Assembly: GCF_008973665.1 (NCBI RefSeq)
Contig: NZ_WACP01000021.1
Span: 17,084-81,083 of the forward strand
Direction: 5' to 3'
Origin: Paenibacillus tengchongensis
GTDB taxonomy: Bacteria; Bacillota; Bacilli; Paenibacillales; Paenibacillaceae
Length of the DNA: 64,000 bases
In this document: positions 50,969-60,423 of the stretch, in pieces
How positions within the stretch are numbered: position 1 is the stretch's first letter
Layout: each line of letters starts with the position of its first letter
The notes under the pieces: generated by a model
The model's input: the letters and a program-made list of their open reading frames with translations, nothing else
Databases searched by the model: none
Told to the model about the DNA's origin: nothing
Program-made: the position numbers and the translations under genes

Positions 50969-52552
50969 ATGACTAGCGAAATTAACGCGTCACCCGCCGC
51001 GCAGAAGGCACTGCTGGCCATTGAGCAGCTTGTGCAGTTCGCGCTGCACAAAGAACTGATCCAGCCGGCGGATGAAGACTACAGCCGCAACGAGCTGCTT
51101 GACCAGTTCCGGTTCAGCGAGCCTTATCCGGCGGAGTTCAGCGAAGCTCCGCTGGACAGCCCGCAGGCGCCGCTTGATGTCCTGATTGACTACGGGTTCG
51201 AAATTGGGCTGATTCCCGAGAACACGGACACGTATCGCGATCTGCTGGACGCCAAAATTATGGGCCTTCTAATGGCCCGTCCGTCGGAGGTCAACGCCGA
51301 ATTCAGCCGTCTGAAGGACGGGCAGGGCATTCAGGCGGCTACCGACCGCTTTTACCAGTTAAGCATTGATTCGAACTATATCCGCATGGACCGTGTCTCG
51401 AAGAACGTCTATTGGCTGCAGGAGTCGCCGTACGGCGATATCGAGATGACCATCAATCTCTCGAAGCCGGAGAAGAGCCCGAAGGAAATCGCCATGGCCC
51501 GGCTGCTGCCGCCACCGGTCTATCCAAAGTGCCAGCTCTGCCGCGAGAATGTCGGCTATGCCGGACGGGTGAATCATCCGCCGCGTCAGAATCTGCGGAT
51601 TATTCCGCTGGAGATGAACCAGGAGAAATGGTTCTTCCAGTACTCGCCGTATGTGTATTACAACGAACACTGCATCGTGTTCCATCATGACCATGTGCCG
51701 ATGAAGCTGACCAAGGATACGCTGAAGCGGCTGCTCGGGTTCGTGGAAGCCTTCCCGCACTATTTTATCGGCTCAAATGCGGACCTGCCGATTGTCGGCG
51801 GCTCGATTCTGACGCATGACCACTTCCAGGGCGGGCGTCATACGTTCCCGATCCAGAAGGCGCCGAAGGAAGATACCTTTACCCATGCCAGCTATCCGGG
51901 TGTGAGCATCAGTATCGTCAAGTGGCCGATGTCGGTGCTGCGCCTGCACAGCGCGGACCCGGCGGTGCTGCTGGAGTGCGGCAACGACATCTATGAAGCA
52001 TGGAAGGCCTACAGCGATCCGGAGGCCGATGTGCTGGCAGCCAGCGAGGCCGGGGAGGAAAGCGTGCGCCACAATACGGTTACGCCAATCGTGCGCCGCG
52101 CTGAGGACGGCGGATTCGAGATGGATCTGGTGCTGCGTAACAACCGGACCAGCGACGAATATCCGGAGGGGATTTTCCATCCGCACCGGGAAATGCATCA
52201 TATCAAGAAGGAGAACATCGGCCTGATTGAAGTGATGGGACTGGCCATTCTGCCGGGCCGACTCAAGGAAGAACTGGACGAGATTGCCGGTATCCTGGCC
52301 GGCGACGGAGAACTGCTGCAGGCGGTGCAGAGCGATCCTCAGCATAAGCTGGCGCAGCATGCCGACTGGATTCAGGAGCTGACGGAACGCTTCGGTACAG
52401 GCAATGGCCGGGAAGAAGCGGTCAAGCTGATTCAGCATGAGGTCGGCACCAAGTTCACACATATACTGGAGCATGCCGGCGTCTACAAACGGACGCCCGA
52501 AGGTCAGGCGGCCTTCCGCCGGTTCGTCAGCCGTTTCGGCGCACAGCAGTAA
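50969..52552 (+). CDS. galT: UDP-glucose-hexose-1-phosphate uridylyltransferase (class II)
   Basis: A 527-residue GalT of the long class II type found in Firmicutes, not related in length to the short E. coli enzyme. Conserved parts are CQLCRENVGYAGRVNHPPRQ, HCIVFHHDHVPMKL, and GGSILTHDHFQGGRHTFPIQ with the His-rich active-site region, and IFHPHREMHHIKKENIGLIE. It exchanges UMP between UDP-glucose and galactose 1-phosphate. The ATG at 50969 has AAGGAG seven bases upstream; the ATG at 50963 is too close to that site. Confidence 0.96.
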   Translation: MTSEINASPAAQKALLAIEQLVQFALHKELIQPADEDYSRNELLDQFRFSEPYPAEFSEAPLDSPQAPLDVLIDYGFEIGLIPENTDTYRDLLDAKIMGLLMARPSEVNAEFSRLKDGQGIQAATDRFYQLSIDSNYIRMDRVSKNVYWLQESPYGDIEMTINLSKPEKSPKEIAMARLLPPPVYPKCQLCRENVGYAGRVNHPPRQNLRIIPLEMNQEKWFFQYSPYVYYNEHCIVFHHDHVPMKLTKDTLKRLLGFVEAFPHYFIGSNADLPIVGGSILTHDHFQGGRHTFPIQKAPKEDTFTHASYPGVSISIVKWPMSVLRLHSADPAVLLECGNDIYEAWKAYSDPEADVLAASEAGEESVRHNTVTPIVRRAEDGGFEMDLVLRNNRTSDEYPEGIFHPHREMHHIKKENIGLIEVMGLAILPGRLKEELDEIAGILAGDGELLQAVQSDPQHKLAQHADWIQELTERFGTGNGREEAVKLIQHEVGTKFTHILEHAGVYKRTPEGQAAFRRFVSRFGAQQ

Positions 52553-52568
52553 GCTCTTCAGACCCTTA

Positions 52569-52597
52569 TGCCCCGCCGTATCCGGCGCGGGCATTTT
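52569..52597 (+). terminator. Terminator of the gal operon
   Basis: TGCCCCGCCG and CGGCGCGGGCA pair around TATC and are followed by TTTTT. Confidence 0.8.
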
Positions 52598-52700
52598 TGG
52601 GCTCATAAACCGGTGTTTGCGCCCCGATTTGTATGGACCGTGCCGGAGGGCTATAATATACAATTGCACCGCACATTTAAAACTACTGGAGGTTGATTCC

Positions 52701-53864
52701 ATGCGCAACTTTGAATTTTACAATCCCACCAAGCTGATTTTTGGACAAGGAACCTTGCAGGCGCTGCGTACGGAAGTACCGAAATACGGCAAGAACGTGC
52801 TTCTGATGTACGGGGGCGGCAGCATCAAGCGCAGCGGCCTTTACGATAATGTGCTTTCTGAACTGAACGCCATTGGCGCTAAAGTTACCGAGCTCGCCGG
52901 AGTAGAACCGAATCCGCGCCTGTCCACGGTACATAAAGGGGTGGAGCTTTGCCGTGAGCACGGCATTGAGCTGATCCTCGCCGTCGGCGGCGGCAGCGTG
53001 CTGGACTGTGCGAAGGCGGTCGCTGTCGGCGCGAAATATGAAGGCGACATGTGGGATTTTGTGGAACGCAAAGCCGCTCCGCAGGCCGCATTGCCGCTGG
53101 GCACTGTGCTGACTATGGCCGCAACCGGTTCTGAAATGAACAGCGGCTCGGTCATCTCCAACGAAGTGACCAAGGAGAAGATGGGCTGGGGCAGCGTGCA
53201 CGCCTTCCCGGCCTTCTCCATCCTTGATCCGGTCAATACCTTCTCTCTGCCGCGCGATCAGACCGTCTACGGTATGGTCGACATTATGTCACATGTGCTT
53301 GAACATTACTTCCACACGGACGGCAATACGCCGGTGCAGGACGGCTTCTGCGAGACACTGCTGCGCACCGTCATTGAAACCGCTCCGAAACTGATCGAAG
53401 ACCTGGAGAACTATGAGCTGCGCGAGACGATCATGTACTGCGGTACGATGGCGCTGAACGGCATGGTCAGCATGGGCTTTGCCGGCGACTGGGCCACCCA
53501 TAATATCGAGCACGCCGTTTCGGCTGTGTACGATATTCCGCACGGCGGCGGCCTGGCGATCCTGTTCCCGCACTGGATGCGCTACAACCTCAGCACCAAT
53601 CCGGCCCGCTTCCGCCAGCTGGCGGTCAATGTGTTCGGAGTGGACGCCACCGGCAAGACCGACGAGGAAGTCGGACTGGAAGGCATTGAAGCGCTGCGCC
53701 GCTTCTGGGATTCCATCGGCGCGCCGAAGGCGCTGGCCGACTACGACATCGACGACAGCGAGATCGGCGCCATGGCCGACAAAGCGGTACGCTTCGGCCC
53801 GTTCGGCAACTTCCGCAAGCTGCAGCGCGAGGATGTGGTGGAAATTTACAAGCAGGCGCTGTAA
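52701..53864 (+). CDS. Iron-containing alcohol dehydrogenase (butanol-dehydrogenase type)
   Basis: A 387-residue group III dehydrogenase of the YugJ/YugK or BDH type. It shows FYNPTKLIFGQGTL at the start, VGGGSVLDCAKAVAVG (NADP loop), MVDIMSHVLEHYFH and the metal-binding His in GFAGDWATHNIEHAVSAVYDIPHGGGLAI. It reduces aldehydes to alcohols with NADPH. ATG 52701 has TGGAGG eight bases upstream. It follows the gal terminator and has its own strong terminator. Confidence 0.94.
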   Translation: MRNFEFYNPTKLIFGQGTLQALRTEVPKYGKNVLLMYGGGSIKRSGLYDNVLSELNAIGAKVTELAGVEPNPRLSTVHKGVELCREHGIELILAVGGGSVLDCAKAVAVGAKYEGDMWDFVERKAAPQAALPLGTVLTMAATGSEMNSGSVISNEVTKEKMGWGSVHAFPAFSILDPVNTFSLPRDQTVYGMVDIMSHVLEHYFHTDGNTPVQDGFCETLLRTVIETAPKLIEDLENYELRETIMYCGTMALNGMVSMGFAGDWATHNIEHAVSAVYDIPHGGGLAILFPHWMRYNLSTNPARFRQLAVNVFGVDATGKTDEEVGLEGIEALRRFWDSIGAPKALADYDIDDSEIGAMADKAVRFGPFGNFRKLQREDVVEIYKQAL

Positions 53865-53920
53865 GTCCGCTAATGGCGCAAAGCTGTTACAATCTGTGTA
53901 AACAAATCATCGGTGAAATA

Positions 53921-53962
53921 AAGACAACAGCCGCTCCCGGCAAGGGGCGGCTGTTGTCTTGT
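53921..53962 (+). terminator. Terminator after the alcohol dehydrogenase gene
   Basis: A near-perfect 17-bp stem, AAGACAACAGCCGCTCC with 53944-53960, ends TTGTCTTG. The remaining 200 bases to the next gene hold no ORF I can support. Confidence 0.8.
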
Positions 53963-54167
53963 AAGCTTATATGTGGGGATGAAGAGCGGCATTAATCCTT
54001 AAAAATGTGGTCATTGTCTTCCATGCTCCCTCATAATTAAGCACCGTAGGCATCCCCAGATATGACGAAGCAAAGTTCTGCTTAATTATTTTGTACCACC
54101 GCTAATTACAGCAGGCATGTTACCATAAATCCAGGAATACATCGTTCAATTGGAAGGAGATCTTACC

Positions 54168-54677
54168 ATGAGTACACTTGTGTTTATCCGGCAAATGAGA
54201 CAAAGCGATGCGGATGAGATTTTCCGGGGGCTGTCAGGGCATGACATTGCAAAGTCTATGGACTACATACAGCACTGCTGGCAGGAGAATTATAGCCAAA
54301 CGAGAGTTACTCTCTTAGCATTCTACGAGGACCAATTTGCTGGATGGGGGCATGTTGTTTACCAGTCGCAATACATGTATTTTGCCGGGAAGGGGATACC
54401 CGAAATCCAAAATTTCGATGTCATCCCGCCCCTCAGAAACCGTGGAATCGGCAGCCGGCTGATCGAGGCTCTTGAAGAGCGGGCGTTGGCCCGGTCGGAT
54501 GCTGTTGGAATCGGATTCGGCCTATACGCTGCTTATGGTGCTGCACAACGGCTATACGTCAAGCGGGGCTACATCCCGGACGGGAGAGGAATGATGTATG
54601 ATAATGTGCCTGTGGAACCTGGCGCCCGGGTATGCGTGGACGATGACCTGTGTCTTTACCTGATCAAGAAACGGTGA
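54168..54677 (+). CDS. GNAT-family N-acetyltransferase
   Basis: A 169-residue acetyltransferase. RQMRQSDADEIFRGLSG opens the fold, and the acetyl-CoA loop is PPLRNRGIGSRLIEALEE. The C-terminal YGAAQRLYVKRGYIPDGRGM is the usual last strand-helix unit. The substrate is unknown. ATG 54168 follows AAGGAGATC; an in-frame TTG at 54150 overlaps that site. It converges on an aminoglycoside adenylyltransferase-like gene. Joint resistance is possible but unproven. Confidence 0.9.
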   Translation: MSTLVFIRQMRQSDADEIFRGLSGHDIAKSMDYIQHCWQENYSQTRVTLLAFYEDQFAGWGHVVYQSQYMYFAGKGIPEIQNFDVIPPLRNRGIGSRLIEALEERALARSDAVGIGFGLYAAYGAAQRLYVKRGYIPDGRGMMYDNVPVEPGARVCVDDDLCLYLIKKR

Positions 54678-54740
54678 ATAGCTCAATCCGAAATGTGGTG
54701 CAGATCCATCAGCAGAATCCTTAAATCATTCAGACGTAGC

Positions 54741-55637
54741 CTATTCCGGCAAAATCTCCCCCGCATCCTGCGGCAGCCTGCGCACCGCCTGCAGATACAA
54801 TGTCATGCCTTGATCCTCATCGTACCTGTAAGTGAAGCCGAAATGGGCGGACACTTCCCCGGCAAGCGTCCGGAACAGCCCGCAGGCGGCGTCCACAGCT
54901 TCCCAGAAGTGCTCATAGCTGCCGTCTGCATATGTATTCACGTACATTTCCCAGTGCGCTGCCGGAAGATACTGCTTGAAATATTTGCCCAGCTTGCCCG
55001 CCGAGACCTCGAAGTCATGCTCTATCCCCACACGCCAGGAGACCATCTGGTCCAGCATATCTCTTACATAGTGATCGAACATCCGCTTCGCATAGGGCAA
55101 TTCATCCCGCCAGATGCCCTTAGCCACATTCTGCAGGCACCACCAGAACTCGTTGCAGCAGACGGCGAATTGTATTGCAGAAGGCGGTTTAACCCGGTAG
55201 TCGATATCCGTAGCCGGAGGAATCTCCGGCAGGCAATGGTCTTTATCCAGCAGCAGAACGGTGAGCTTGTCCGCCATAAATTCCACCCGTGAAGCCTCCA
55301 GAGTCTGCACATGCAGGTCGATCCGGTTACCGTCCGCAAACAGCATCAAATAACCGTAGTTGCGCGATAAATCGGGGATTCCTTCATCAAAATAAAAGTG
55401 CTGGCTGTTCTTCTCCGGCTCCTGCAGCATCAGACGCGGACCAAACACATCAATCCAGCCTTCATCGCGGATAAATGACTCTGTCTCCGTTACCACATAC
55501 ACAATGTCATAGTCTTGAAAAATATCCCGCGGAGCCTGCGGATTCGTACGGGAGCCGTTCATATATACCGCGCGGATCCGTTCGTCCTTCCCGGCAACGC
55601 CGAGAATCAGGTCCATCATTTCCTGCTCGCTTCGCAT
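54741..55637 (-). CDS. Aminoglycoside 6-adenylyltransferase-like protein (AadK/ANT(6) type)
   Basis: A 298-residue nucleotidyltransferase. The catalytic core is YMNGSRTNPQAPRDIFQDYD with the paired acidic residues, followed by YGYLMLFADGNRIDLHVQ with the third. Length and C-terminal helical domain match chromosomal AadK-type enzymes of Bacillus, which inactivate streptomycin. Many environmental copies are intrinsic and have weak activity. ATG 55637 has GAGAGG upstream; the longer ATG at 55658 lacks a site. Confidence 0.88.
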   Translation of the reverse strand: MRSEQEMMDLILGVAGKDERIRAVYMNGSRTNPQAPRDIFQDYDIVYVVTETESFIRDEGWIDVFGPRLMLQEPEKNSQHFYFDEGIPDLSRNYGYLMLFADGNRIDLHVQTLEASRVEFMADKLTVLLLDKDHCLPEIPPATDIDYRVKPPSAIQFAVCCNEFWWCLQNVAKGIWRDELPYAKRMFDHYVRDMLDQMVSWRVGIEHDFEVSAGKLGKYFKQYLPAAHWEMYVNTYADGSYEHFWEAVDAACGLFRTLAGEVSAHFGFTYRYDEDQGMTLYLQAVRRLPQDAGEILPE

Positions 55638-55779
55638 AATGCCTCTCACCCCGGACAAATAAAGTATAGATGCTCCAAAATATGACTGCTGATGTTAACA
55701 TAAGTGTAGCAAATGGCGGTCCGGCATTCCAGCAGTCCGGCGGTAAAGGTTACAATATTGAGATAATTACCCAGGATTG

Positions 55780-55808
55780 TGAAACCAAGGACTTGGTTTT
55801 GGCGTTTA
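55780..55808 (+). promoter_or_regulatory. Sigma-W-like ECF promoter of the NfeD-flotillin operon
   Basis: TGAAAC (55780-55785) is a perfect ECF -35, and CGTTTA begins 17 bases later at 55803. The sigma-W consensus is TGAAAC followed after 16-17 bases by CGTA. In Bacillus the yuaF-floT operon is driven by sigma-W, which supports this assignment. Confidence 0.7.
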
Positions 55809-55850
55809 TACTTATACGACAGCCGGAAATTACCGACAGGGGGGAACGAT

Positions 55851-56387
55851 ATGCAAACTTTGTACTTGGGCTGTTTGGCACTCGGCGTTATCTTTGCTGT
55901 CGTCAGCGTGCTGCTGGGGGATTGGATCGGCGATGCGCTGGATGGAATTACGGATGCGCTTTCCATTGACTTCGTCAATCCGGCCGTCCTTGCGGGAGGG
56001 GTTACCGTATTCGGCGGGGCCGGCATTCTGCTTACGCGTTACACGGGACTGGAGCAAGGAGCCGTCCTGGCGCTGTCTCTGCTGATTGCCGCTTTTATGG
56101 GTCTTATTCTCTATCTTGCCGTGATCCGGCCGACCCGCAACAGTGAGACCTCTACCGGCTTCTCTATGGCGGAGCTGGCGGGCAGAATCGGCGAAGTGAC
56201 CGTGCCGGTTCCGGCGCAGGGCTACGGCGAAATTATGGTGAAGTTTGGAGCAAGCAACAGTCTGCACACGGCGGCGAGCTTTGACCGTCTGCCATTACCG
56301 GCCGGGAGCCGGGCGGTGGTGGTGGAGGTCCGCGAGGGCGTCGCGCTTGTATCAGAATTTGATGACAAAAGAGGAGTGGATGTGTAA
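55851..56387 (+). CDS. NfeD-like membrane protein (YuaF type)
   Basis: A 178-residue protein with an N-terminal membrane part (about three helices within residues 1-95) and a C-terminal OB-fold beta domain (AELAGRIGEVTVPVPAQGYG, AVVVEVREGVALVSEF). NfeD proteins are encoded beside flotillins and help organise them at the membrane. ATG 55851 follows AGGGGGGAA. Its stop directly abuts the flotillin ATG, so the two are translated together. Confidence 0.9.
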   Translation: MQTLYLGCLALGVIFAVVSVLLGDWIGDALDGITDALSIDFVNPAVLAGGVTVFGGAGILLTRYTGLEQGAVLALSLLIAAFMGLILYLAVIRPTRNSETSTGFSMAELAGRIGEVTVPVPAQGYGEIMVKFGASNSLHTAASFDRLPLPAGSRAVVVEVREGVALVSEFDDKRGVDV

Positions 56388-57935
56388 ATGTTCGGTATTC
56401 CTGATTTTCTGTTTATCCCTGCGGTGGTTGTCGCCGTATTGCTGGTGCTCGGCATCGCTTTCTGGGCGCGTTACAAGACAGTCGGTCCCGATGAGGCTAT
56501 GATCGTCACCGGTTCGTTCCTCGGCAGCAGCCATATCTCCGATGACGGCTCCGGCCGCAAGATCAAGATCGTCCGCGGCGGCGGCGCGTTTATCCTGCCG
56601 GTATTCCAGAAGGCGGAGTTCATGTCGCTGCTCTCCCATAAGCTCGATGTGACAACCCCGGAGGTCTATACGGAGCAAGGCGTGCCGGTTATCGCCGACG
56701 GGGTGGCAATCATCAAGGTCGGCAGCTCCGTGGAGGATGTGGCGACGGCAGCCGAGCAGTTCATGGGCAAGCCGATCGAAGCGCTGAAGAGCGAAGCCCA
56801 GGAAGTGCTGGAAGGGCATCTGCGGGCGATTCTCGGTACGATGACCGTGGAAGAAGTATACCGGAACCGTGACCGTTTCGCCCAGGAGGTGCAGGGAGTA
56901 GCGGCGCGCGACCTGAAGAAGATGGGGCTGCAGATCGTCTCCTTCACCATCAAGGATGTCCGCGACAAGCATGGATACCTGGAAGCCCTCGGTAAGCCGC
57001 GGATCGCAGCGGTCAAGCGGGACGCGGAAATCGCCGAAGCGGAAGCGGTGCGGGATGCGCGTATTCAGAAAGCGAATGCCGAGGAACAGGGACAGAAGGC
57101 GGAACTGCTGCGCGATACGAACATCGCTGAAGCGTCCAAGGAGAATCAGCTGAAGGTAGCGTCCTTTAAGCGCGAGCAGGATACGGCGAAGGCGGAAGCC
57201 GACCAGGCGTATCACATCCAGGAAGCCCGCGCCAAGCAGATTGTGGTCGAGGAGCAGATGAAGGTCGAGCTCGTCCGCAAAGAGCGGGAAATCGACCTGC
57301 AGGGCAAGGAAATTCAGGTCCGCGAGAAGCAGTATGACGCAGAAGTGAAGAAGAAAGCGGAAGCCGACCGTTATGCGGTAGAGCAGGCGGCGGAAGCCGA
57401 CAAGGCACGGCGGATGCGCGAGGCCGATGCTGTGCAGTACAGCATCGAGACCCAGGCGAAGGCAACCGCCGAGCAGAAGCGGCTGGAGGGTCTGGCCGTA
57501 GCCGACGCCGAGCTGGCCAAAGGTAAAGCGGAGTCCGAGGTTATCCGGCTGCGCGGTCTGGCAGAAGCGGAAGCCAAGGAGAAGCTGGCCGAAGCCTTCC
57601 AGAAGTTCGGCGAGGCTGCGGTGCTGGACATTATCGTCAAGATGCTGCCTGAGCTGGCAGGCAAGATTGCTGAGCCGCTGGCTTCCATCGATAAGCTGAC
57701 GGTTGTGGACACGGGCAACGGGGAAGGCGCCGCCCGGGTCAGCAATTATGTGACGCAGCTGATGGCGACCGCTCCCCAGATGCTGAAGGATGTATCCGGC
57801 ATTGATGTGGAGGGTCTGATCAAGGGATTGACGAAAGGCGGGGGCGCAAAGCCTGAACTGAAGCCTGAACTGAAACCGCAAATCAAGCCTGCACCGGCTG
57901 TAACCCCTGTTCCGGAGCAGCCTGTTGGCGAATAA
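56388..57935 (+). CDS. floT: Flotillin (FloT-type SPFH scaffold protein)
   Basis: A 515-residue protein with an N-terminal membrane hairpin or helix (residues 5-25), an SPFH/band 7 domain (VTTPEVYTEQGVPVIADGVA) and a long Ala/Glu/Lys coiled coil with repeated EAEA-type segments (AEIAEAEAVRDARIQKANAE) to about residue 420. Flotillins scaffold functional membrane microdomains and affect signalling and membrane fluidity. The last 30 residues carry a KPELKPELKPQIKP repeat that is Pro-rich and not part of the usual domain. It forms an operon with the NfeD-like gene under a sigma-W-like promoter. Confidence 0.94.
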   Translation: MFGIPDFLFIPAVVVAVLLVLGIAFWARYKTVGPDEAMIVTGSFLGSSHISDDGSGRKIKIVRGGGAFILPVFQKAEFMSLLSHKLDVTTPEVYTEQGVPVIADGVAIIKVGSSVEDVATAAEQFMGKPIEALKSEAQEVLEGHLRAILGTMTVEEVYRNRDRFAQEVQGVAARDLKKMGLQIVSFTIKDVRDKHGYLEALGKPRIAAVKRDAEIAEAEAVRDARIQKANAEEQGQKAELLRDTNIAEASKENQLKVASFKREQDTAKAEADQAYHIQEARAKQIVVEEQMKVELVRKEREIDLQGKEIQVREKQYDAEVKKKAEADRYAVEQAAEADKARRMREADAVQYSIETQAKATAEQKRLEGLAVADAELAKGKAESEVIRLRGLAEAEAKEKLAEAFQKFGEAAVLDIIVKMLPELAGKIAEPLASIDKLTVVDTGNGEGAARVSNYVTQLMATAPQMLKDVSGIDVEGLIKGLTKGGGAKPELKPELKPQIKPAPAVTPVPEQPVGE

Positions 57936-57949
57936 GACGTAATAGAAGC

Positions 57950-57986
57950 AAGGTATGGCAGAGGGCATGAGGTCTGCCATACCTTT
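57950..57986 (+). terminator. Terminator after floT
   Basis: AAGGTATGGCAGA pairs perfectly with TCTGCCATACCTT around a 10-base loop, and TACTTT follows. Confidence 0.8.
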
Positions 57987-58013
57987 ACTTTAATCAGGAA
58001 CGGGAGGCTTTCT

Positions 58014-58724
58014 ATGCAGCTGCAGCTGGATAATATCCTTAAGAATTTCGGGGATAAGACGGTGCTGAAAGGCATTGATTACACCTTTGACAAAGGGAAG
58101 ATATACGGGCTGCTCGGCCGTAACGGAGCAGGCAAGACCTCGCTGTTTAACTGCCTGAGCGGAGAAATCCGCATGGACAGCGGCGGGGTCTTTTTGCGCC
58201 AGGGCGATGTCAGCGAGCCGGTCCGCGAGGAGGATGTCGGTTATGTCTTCTCGCTGCCGGTGCTGCCGGAATTTCTGACCGGCTATGAGTTCGTGAAATT
58301 TTACCTGGATATCAATAAAGATCAGCTTGCCGGGGCGAAGACGGTTGACGAATATTTCGACATGATGCAGATCGAGCCGGCAGACCGGCACCGTCTGATC
58401 AAAGGATATTCTCACGGCATGAAGAACAAGGTGCAGATGCTGCTGTTTATCATCTCCCGCCCGCCGGTCATTCTGCTGGATGAGCCGCTGACCTCCTTTG
58501 ATGTGGTTGTTGCCCTGGAAATCAAAAATCTGCTGCGGAGCATGAAAAAGGATCACATCATCATCTTCTCCACGCATATTCTGCAGCTGGCCGCCGACCT
58601 CTGCGATGAGCTGGTCATCCTGAACAACGGCCTGCTGCAGGAGATCCCCTCCGCTATGCTGCAAAGTCCGGAATTTGAGCAGAAGATTATTGATATGCTT
58701 AAGGACGGGCGCGGTGATGCATAG
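58014..58724 (+). CDS. ABC transporter ATP-binding protein
   Basis: A 236-residue ATPase with Walker A at residues 35-42 (GRNGAGKT), an atypical signature YSHGMKNKV instead of LSGGQ at 132-140, and Walker B LLDEPLTSFD at about 154-163. It resembles export-type ATPases of the EcsA or YhaQ class. It overlaps the next gene by eight bases, whose product is the probable membrane partner. GGGAGG precedes the ATG. The transported substrate is unknown. Confidence 0.92.
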   Translation: MQLQLDNILKNFGDKTVLKGIDYTFDKGKIYGLLGRNGAGKTSLFNCLSGEIRMDSGGVFLRQGDVSEPVREEDVGYVFSLPVLPEFLTGYEFVKFYLDINKDQLAGAKTVDEYFDMMQIEPADRHRLIKGYSHGMKNKVQMLLFIISRPPVILLDEPLTSFDVVVALEIKNLLRSMKKDHIIIFSTHILQLAADLCDELVILNNGLLQEIPSAMLQSPEFEQKIIDMLKDGRGDA

Positions 58725-60327
58725 GACGCTGAGGAGCATTATTAAGATCAGGGGAGCTTCCGGAGCCAACCGGCTGATCTATTATTTCCGGAGGCTTCCG
58801 TTAGTCGGGAAGCTGCTCCGTGATGACGTATATGCCCGTACGGACGTGAAGCAGGTTCTAACGGTGATCGTGCAAATCCTGAAGGTGTTGTGGGGATTCC
58901 TGGGCAAATTTATATACCTTGGACTTATCATCTATTGGCCCGTCACGTCAATCGGCAAGGACCTGCTGCCGCAGGAGCAATACAGCCTGTACCTGCAGCT
59001 GGTGCTGCTGCTCAGCTTTGTGGCCGCCGGCGTCTCCAGCGCAGTTATTCTGGAGCCCAAAATGGATAAGTACATTTGCGTGAAGCTGATGCGGCTACCG
59101 GCCGGCCAGTATATGCGGGCAACGATGGCGCTGCGCGGCGTGAGCTTCGGCCTTTATTTTATACCGGCCATGATGGTCTTCGCCGGTCTGCTTGCGGCCC
59201 CGCTCTGGCAGGGCGTGCTGCTGGCGGTGCTGCTGACCTTCTGGAGGATGCTCTGCGAAGCGCTGCATCTGTGGCTCTTCGAACGGAAAGGGATCGTGCT
59301 GGTCAAACAAACGGCGGCGGTCTGGATCGTCATCGGCGCCATGTTCCTGCTGGGAGCGGTTACGCTCTATGGGGGCCGGGCGTGGTTCGAAAGCGGCTGG
59401 CTGTTTAATCTTCCCGCCGTAACGGCTATACTGCTGGTTGGAGGACTGGCTTCGCTTTATATAGCCAGGTATCCGAATTACCGCAAGGCTGTTGACGCCG
59501 TAAGCAAAATCGACGAGCCGCTCCTGAACATGGGACGGATGATGAAGGACGCCCAGGCGAAGGATATCCGCTCGGATGAGCAGGAGACTGTGCTCCGGTC
59601 CGGCATGGAAGTCCACGCCGATAAAACCGGTTATAGCTATCTTAACGCGATTTTCTTTGACCGCCATAAGCGGCTCCTTATTCAGCCGCTGAAGCGCTGC
59701 CTCGCAGGATGCGCCGTCTTGCTGTGCGCCGGGCTGCTGGCGCTCGCGCTGTCTCCGGAACTCTTCATTGCCCCGGCGCAGTATTTGCGCTCCGGGATGC
59801 TGGTGCTGATCTTTGTGATGGGCTTTATCACCGTCGGTGAAAAGGCCTGTAAGGCGATGTTTTATAATTGTGACATGAGCCTGCTGAGGTACGGCTTTTA
59901 CCGTAAGCAAGGGGCCGTCATGAGCAATTTCCGCATCCGGCTGGCGCGTATCGCCGGACTGAATCTGATTGCAGCCGCAGCGGTCGGGCTGGCGGTTAAT
60001 CTGCCGCTGCTGTTGTCACCGGCAGATTGGACAATTATGGATGCGGCGCTCTTTTGCCTGGCGGCTATCGGGCTTGCGCTGTTCTACTCCGTACACCACA
60101 TGTTCATGTATTATATGTTTCAGCCGTACGGTACAGAAATGAATATCAAGAATCCGTTTTTTATGGTGGTTAACAGTATTGTGATGGCGGTCGGCGGGGT
60201 TGGTCTTGTGCTGAGAAGCGATGCTGAATTCTTTGCTCCGGCAGCGCTTGCACTCGCCTTGGTTTATGCTGTGCTCGCATTGATCCTGGTACGCAGGTTT
60301 CATGCCAGAACCTTCCGCCTGAAATAG
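58717..60327 (+). CDS. Large membrane protein, probable ABC export permease partner
   Basis: A 536-residue membrane protein with about ten to twelve hydrophobic segments (examples at FVMGFITVGEKACKAMFYNC and ALVYAVLALILVRRF) and a basic N-terminus. I do not recognise a named family, but its overlap with the ATPase gene and its multi-helix layout suggest it is the transporter's membrane subunit. ATG 58717 has AAGGA about 12 bases upstream; a GTG at 58714 is an alternative. A stretch around residues 270-315 is cytoplasmic and charged (MMKDAQAKDIRSDEQE). Confidence 0.75.
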   Translation: MHRTLRSIIKIRGASGANRLIYYFRRLPLVGKLLRDDVYARTDVKQVLTVIVQILKVLWGFLGKFIYLGLIIYWPVTSIGKDLLPQEQYSLYLQLVLLLSFVAAGVSSAVILEPKMDKYICVKLMRLPAGQYMRATMALRGVSFGLYFIPAMMVFAGLLAAPLWQGVLLAVLLTFWRMLCEALHLWLFERKGIVLVKQTAAVWIVIGAMFLLGAVTLYGGRAWFESGWLFNLPAVTAILLVGGLASLYIARYPNYRKAVDAVSKIDEPLLNMGRMMKDAQAKDIRSDEQETVLRSGMEVHADKTGYSYLNAIFFDRHKRLLIQPLKRCLAGCAVLLCAGLLALALSPELFIAPAQYLRSGMLVLIFVMGFITVGEKACKAMFYNCDMSLLRYGFYRKQGAVMSNFRIRLARIAGLNLIAAAAVGLAVNLPLLLSPADWTIMDAALFCLAAIGLALFYSVHHMFMYYMFQPYGTEMNIKNPFFMVVNSIVMAVGGVGLVLRSDAEFFAPAALALALVYAVLALILVRRFHARTFRLK

Positions 60328-60423
60328 TTTATCTTGAAGTTTTACTCTGCCAGTCGCTATAATGGAGATTAGCCTTTTTTATCCGCAGGCTGTTCATGTC
60401 ATGTTAGAATTCAAAGAGGTGTA

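Noticed and set aside
56352..57980. A 542-codon minus-strand ORF opposite flotillin
   Set aside because: The repetitive Ala/Glu coiled-coil codons of flotillin create an open antisense frame; the sequence has no family features.
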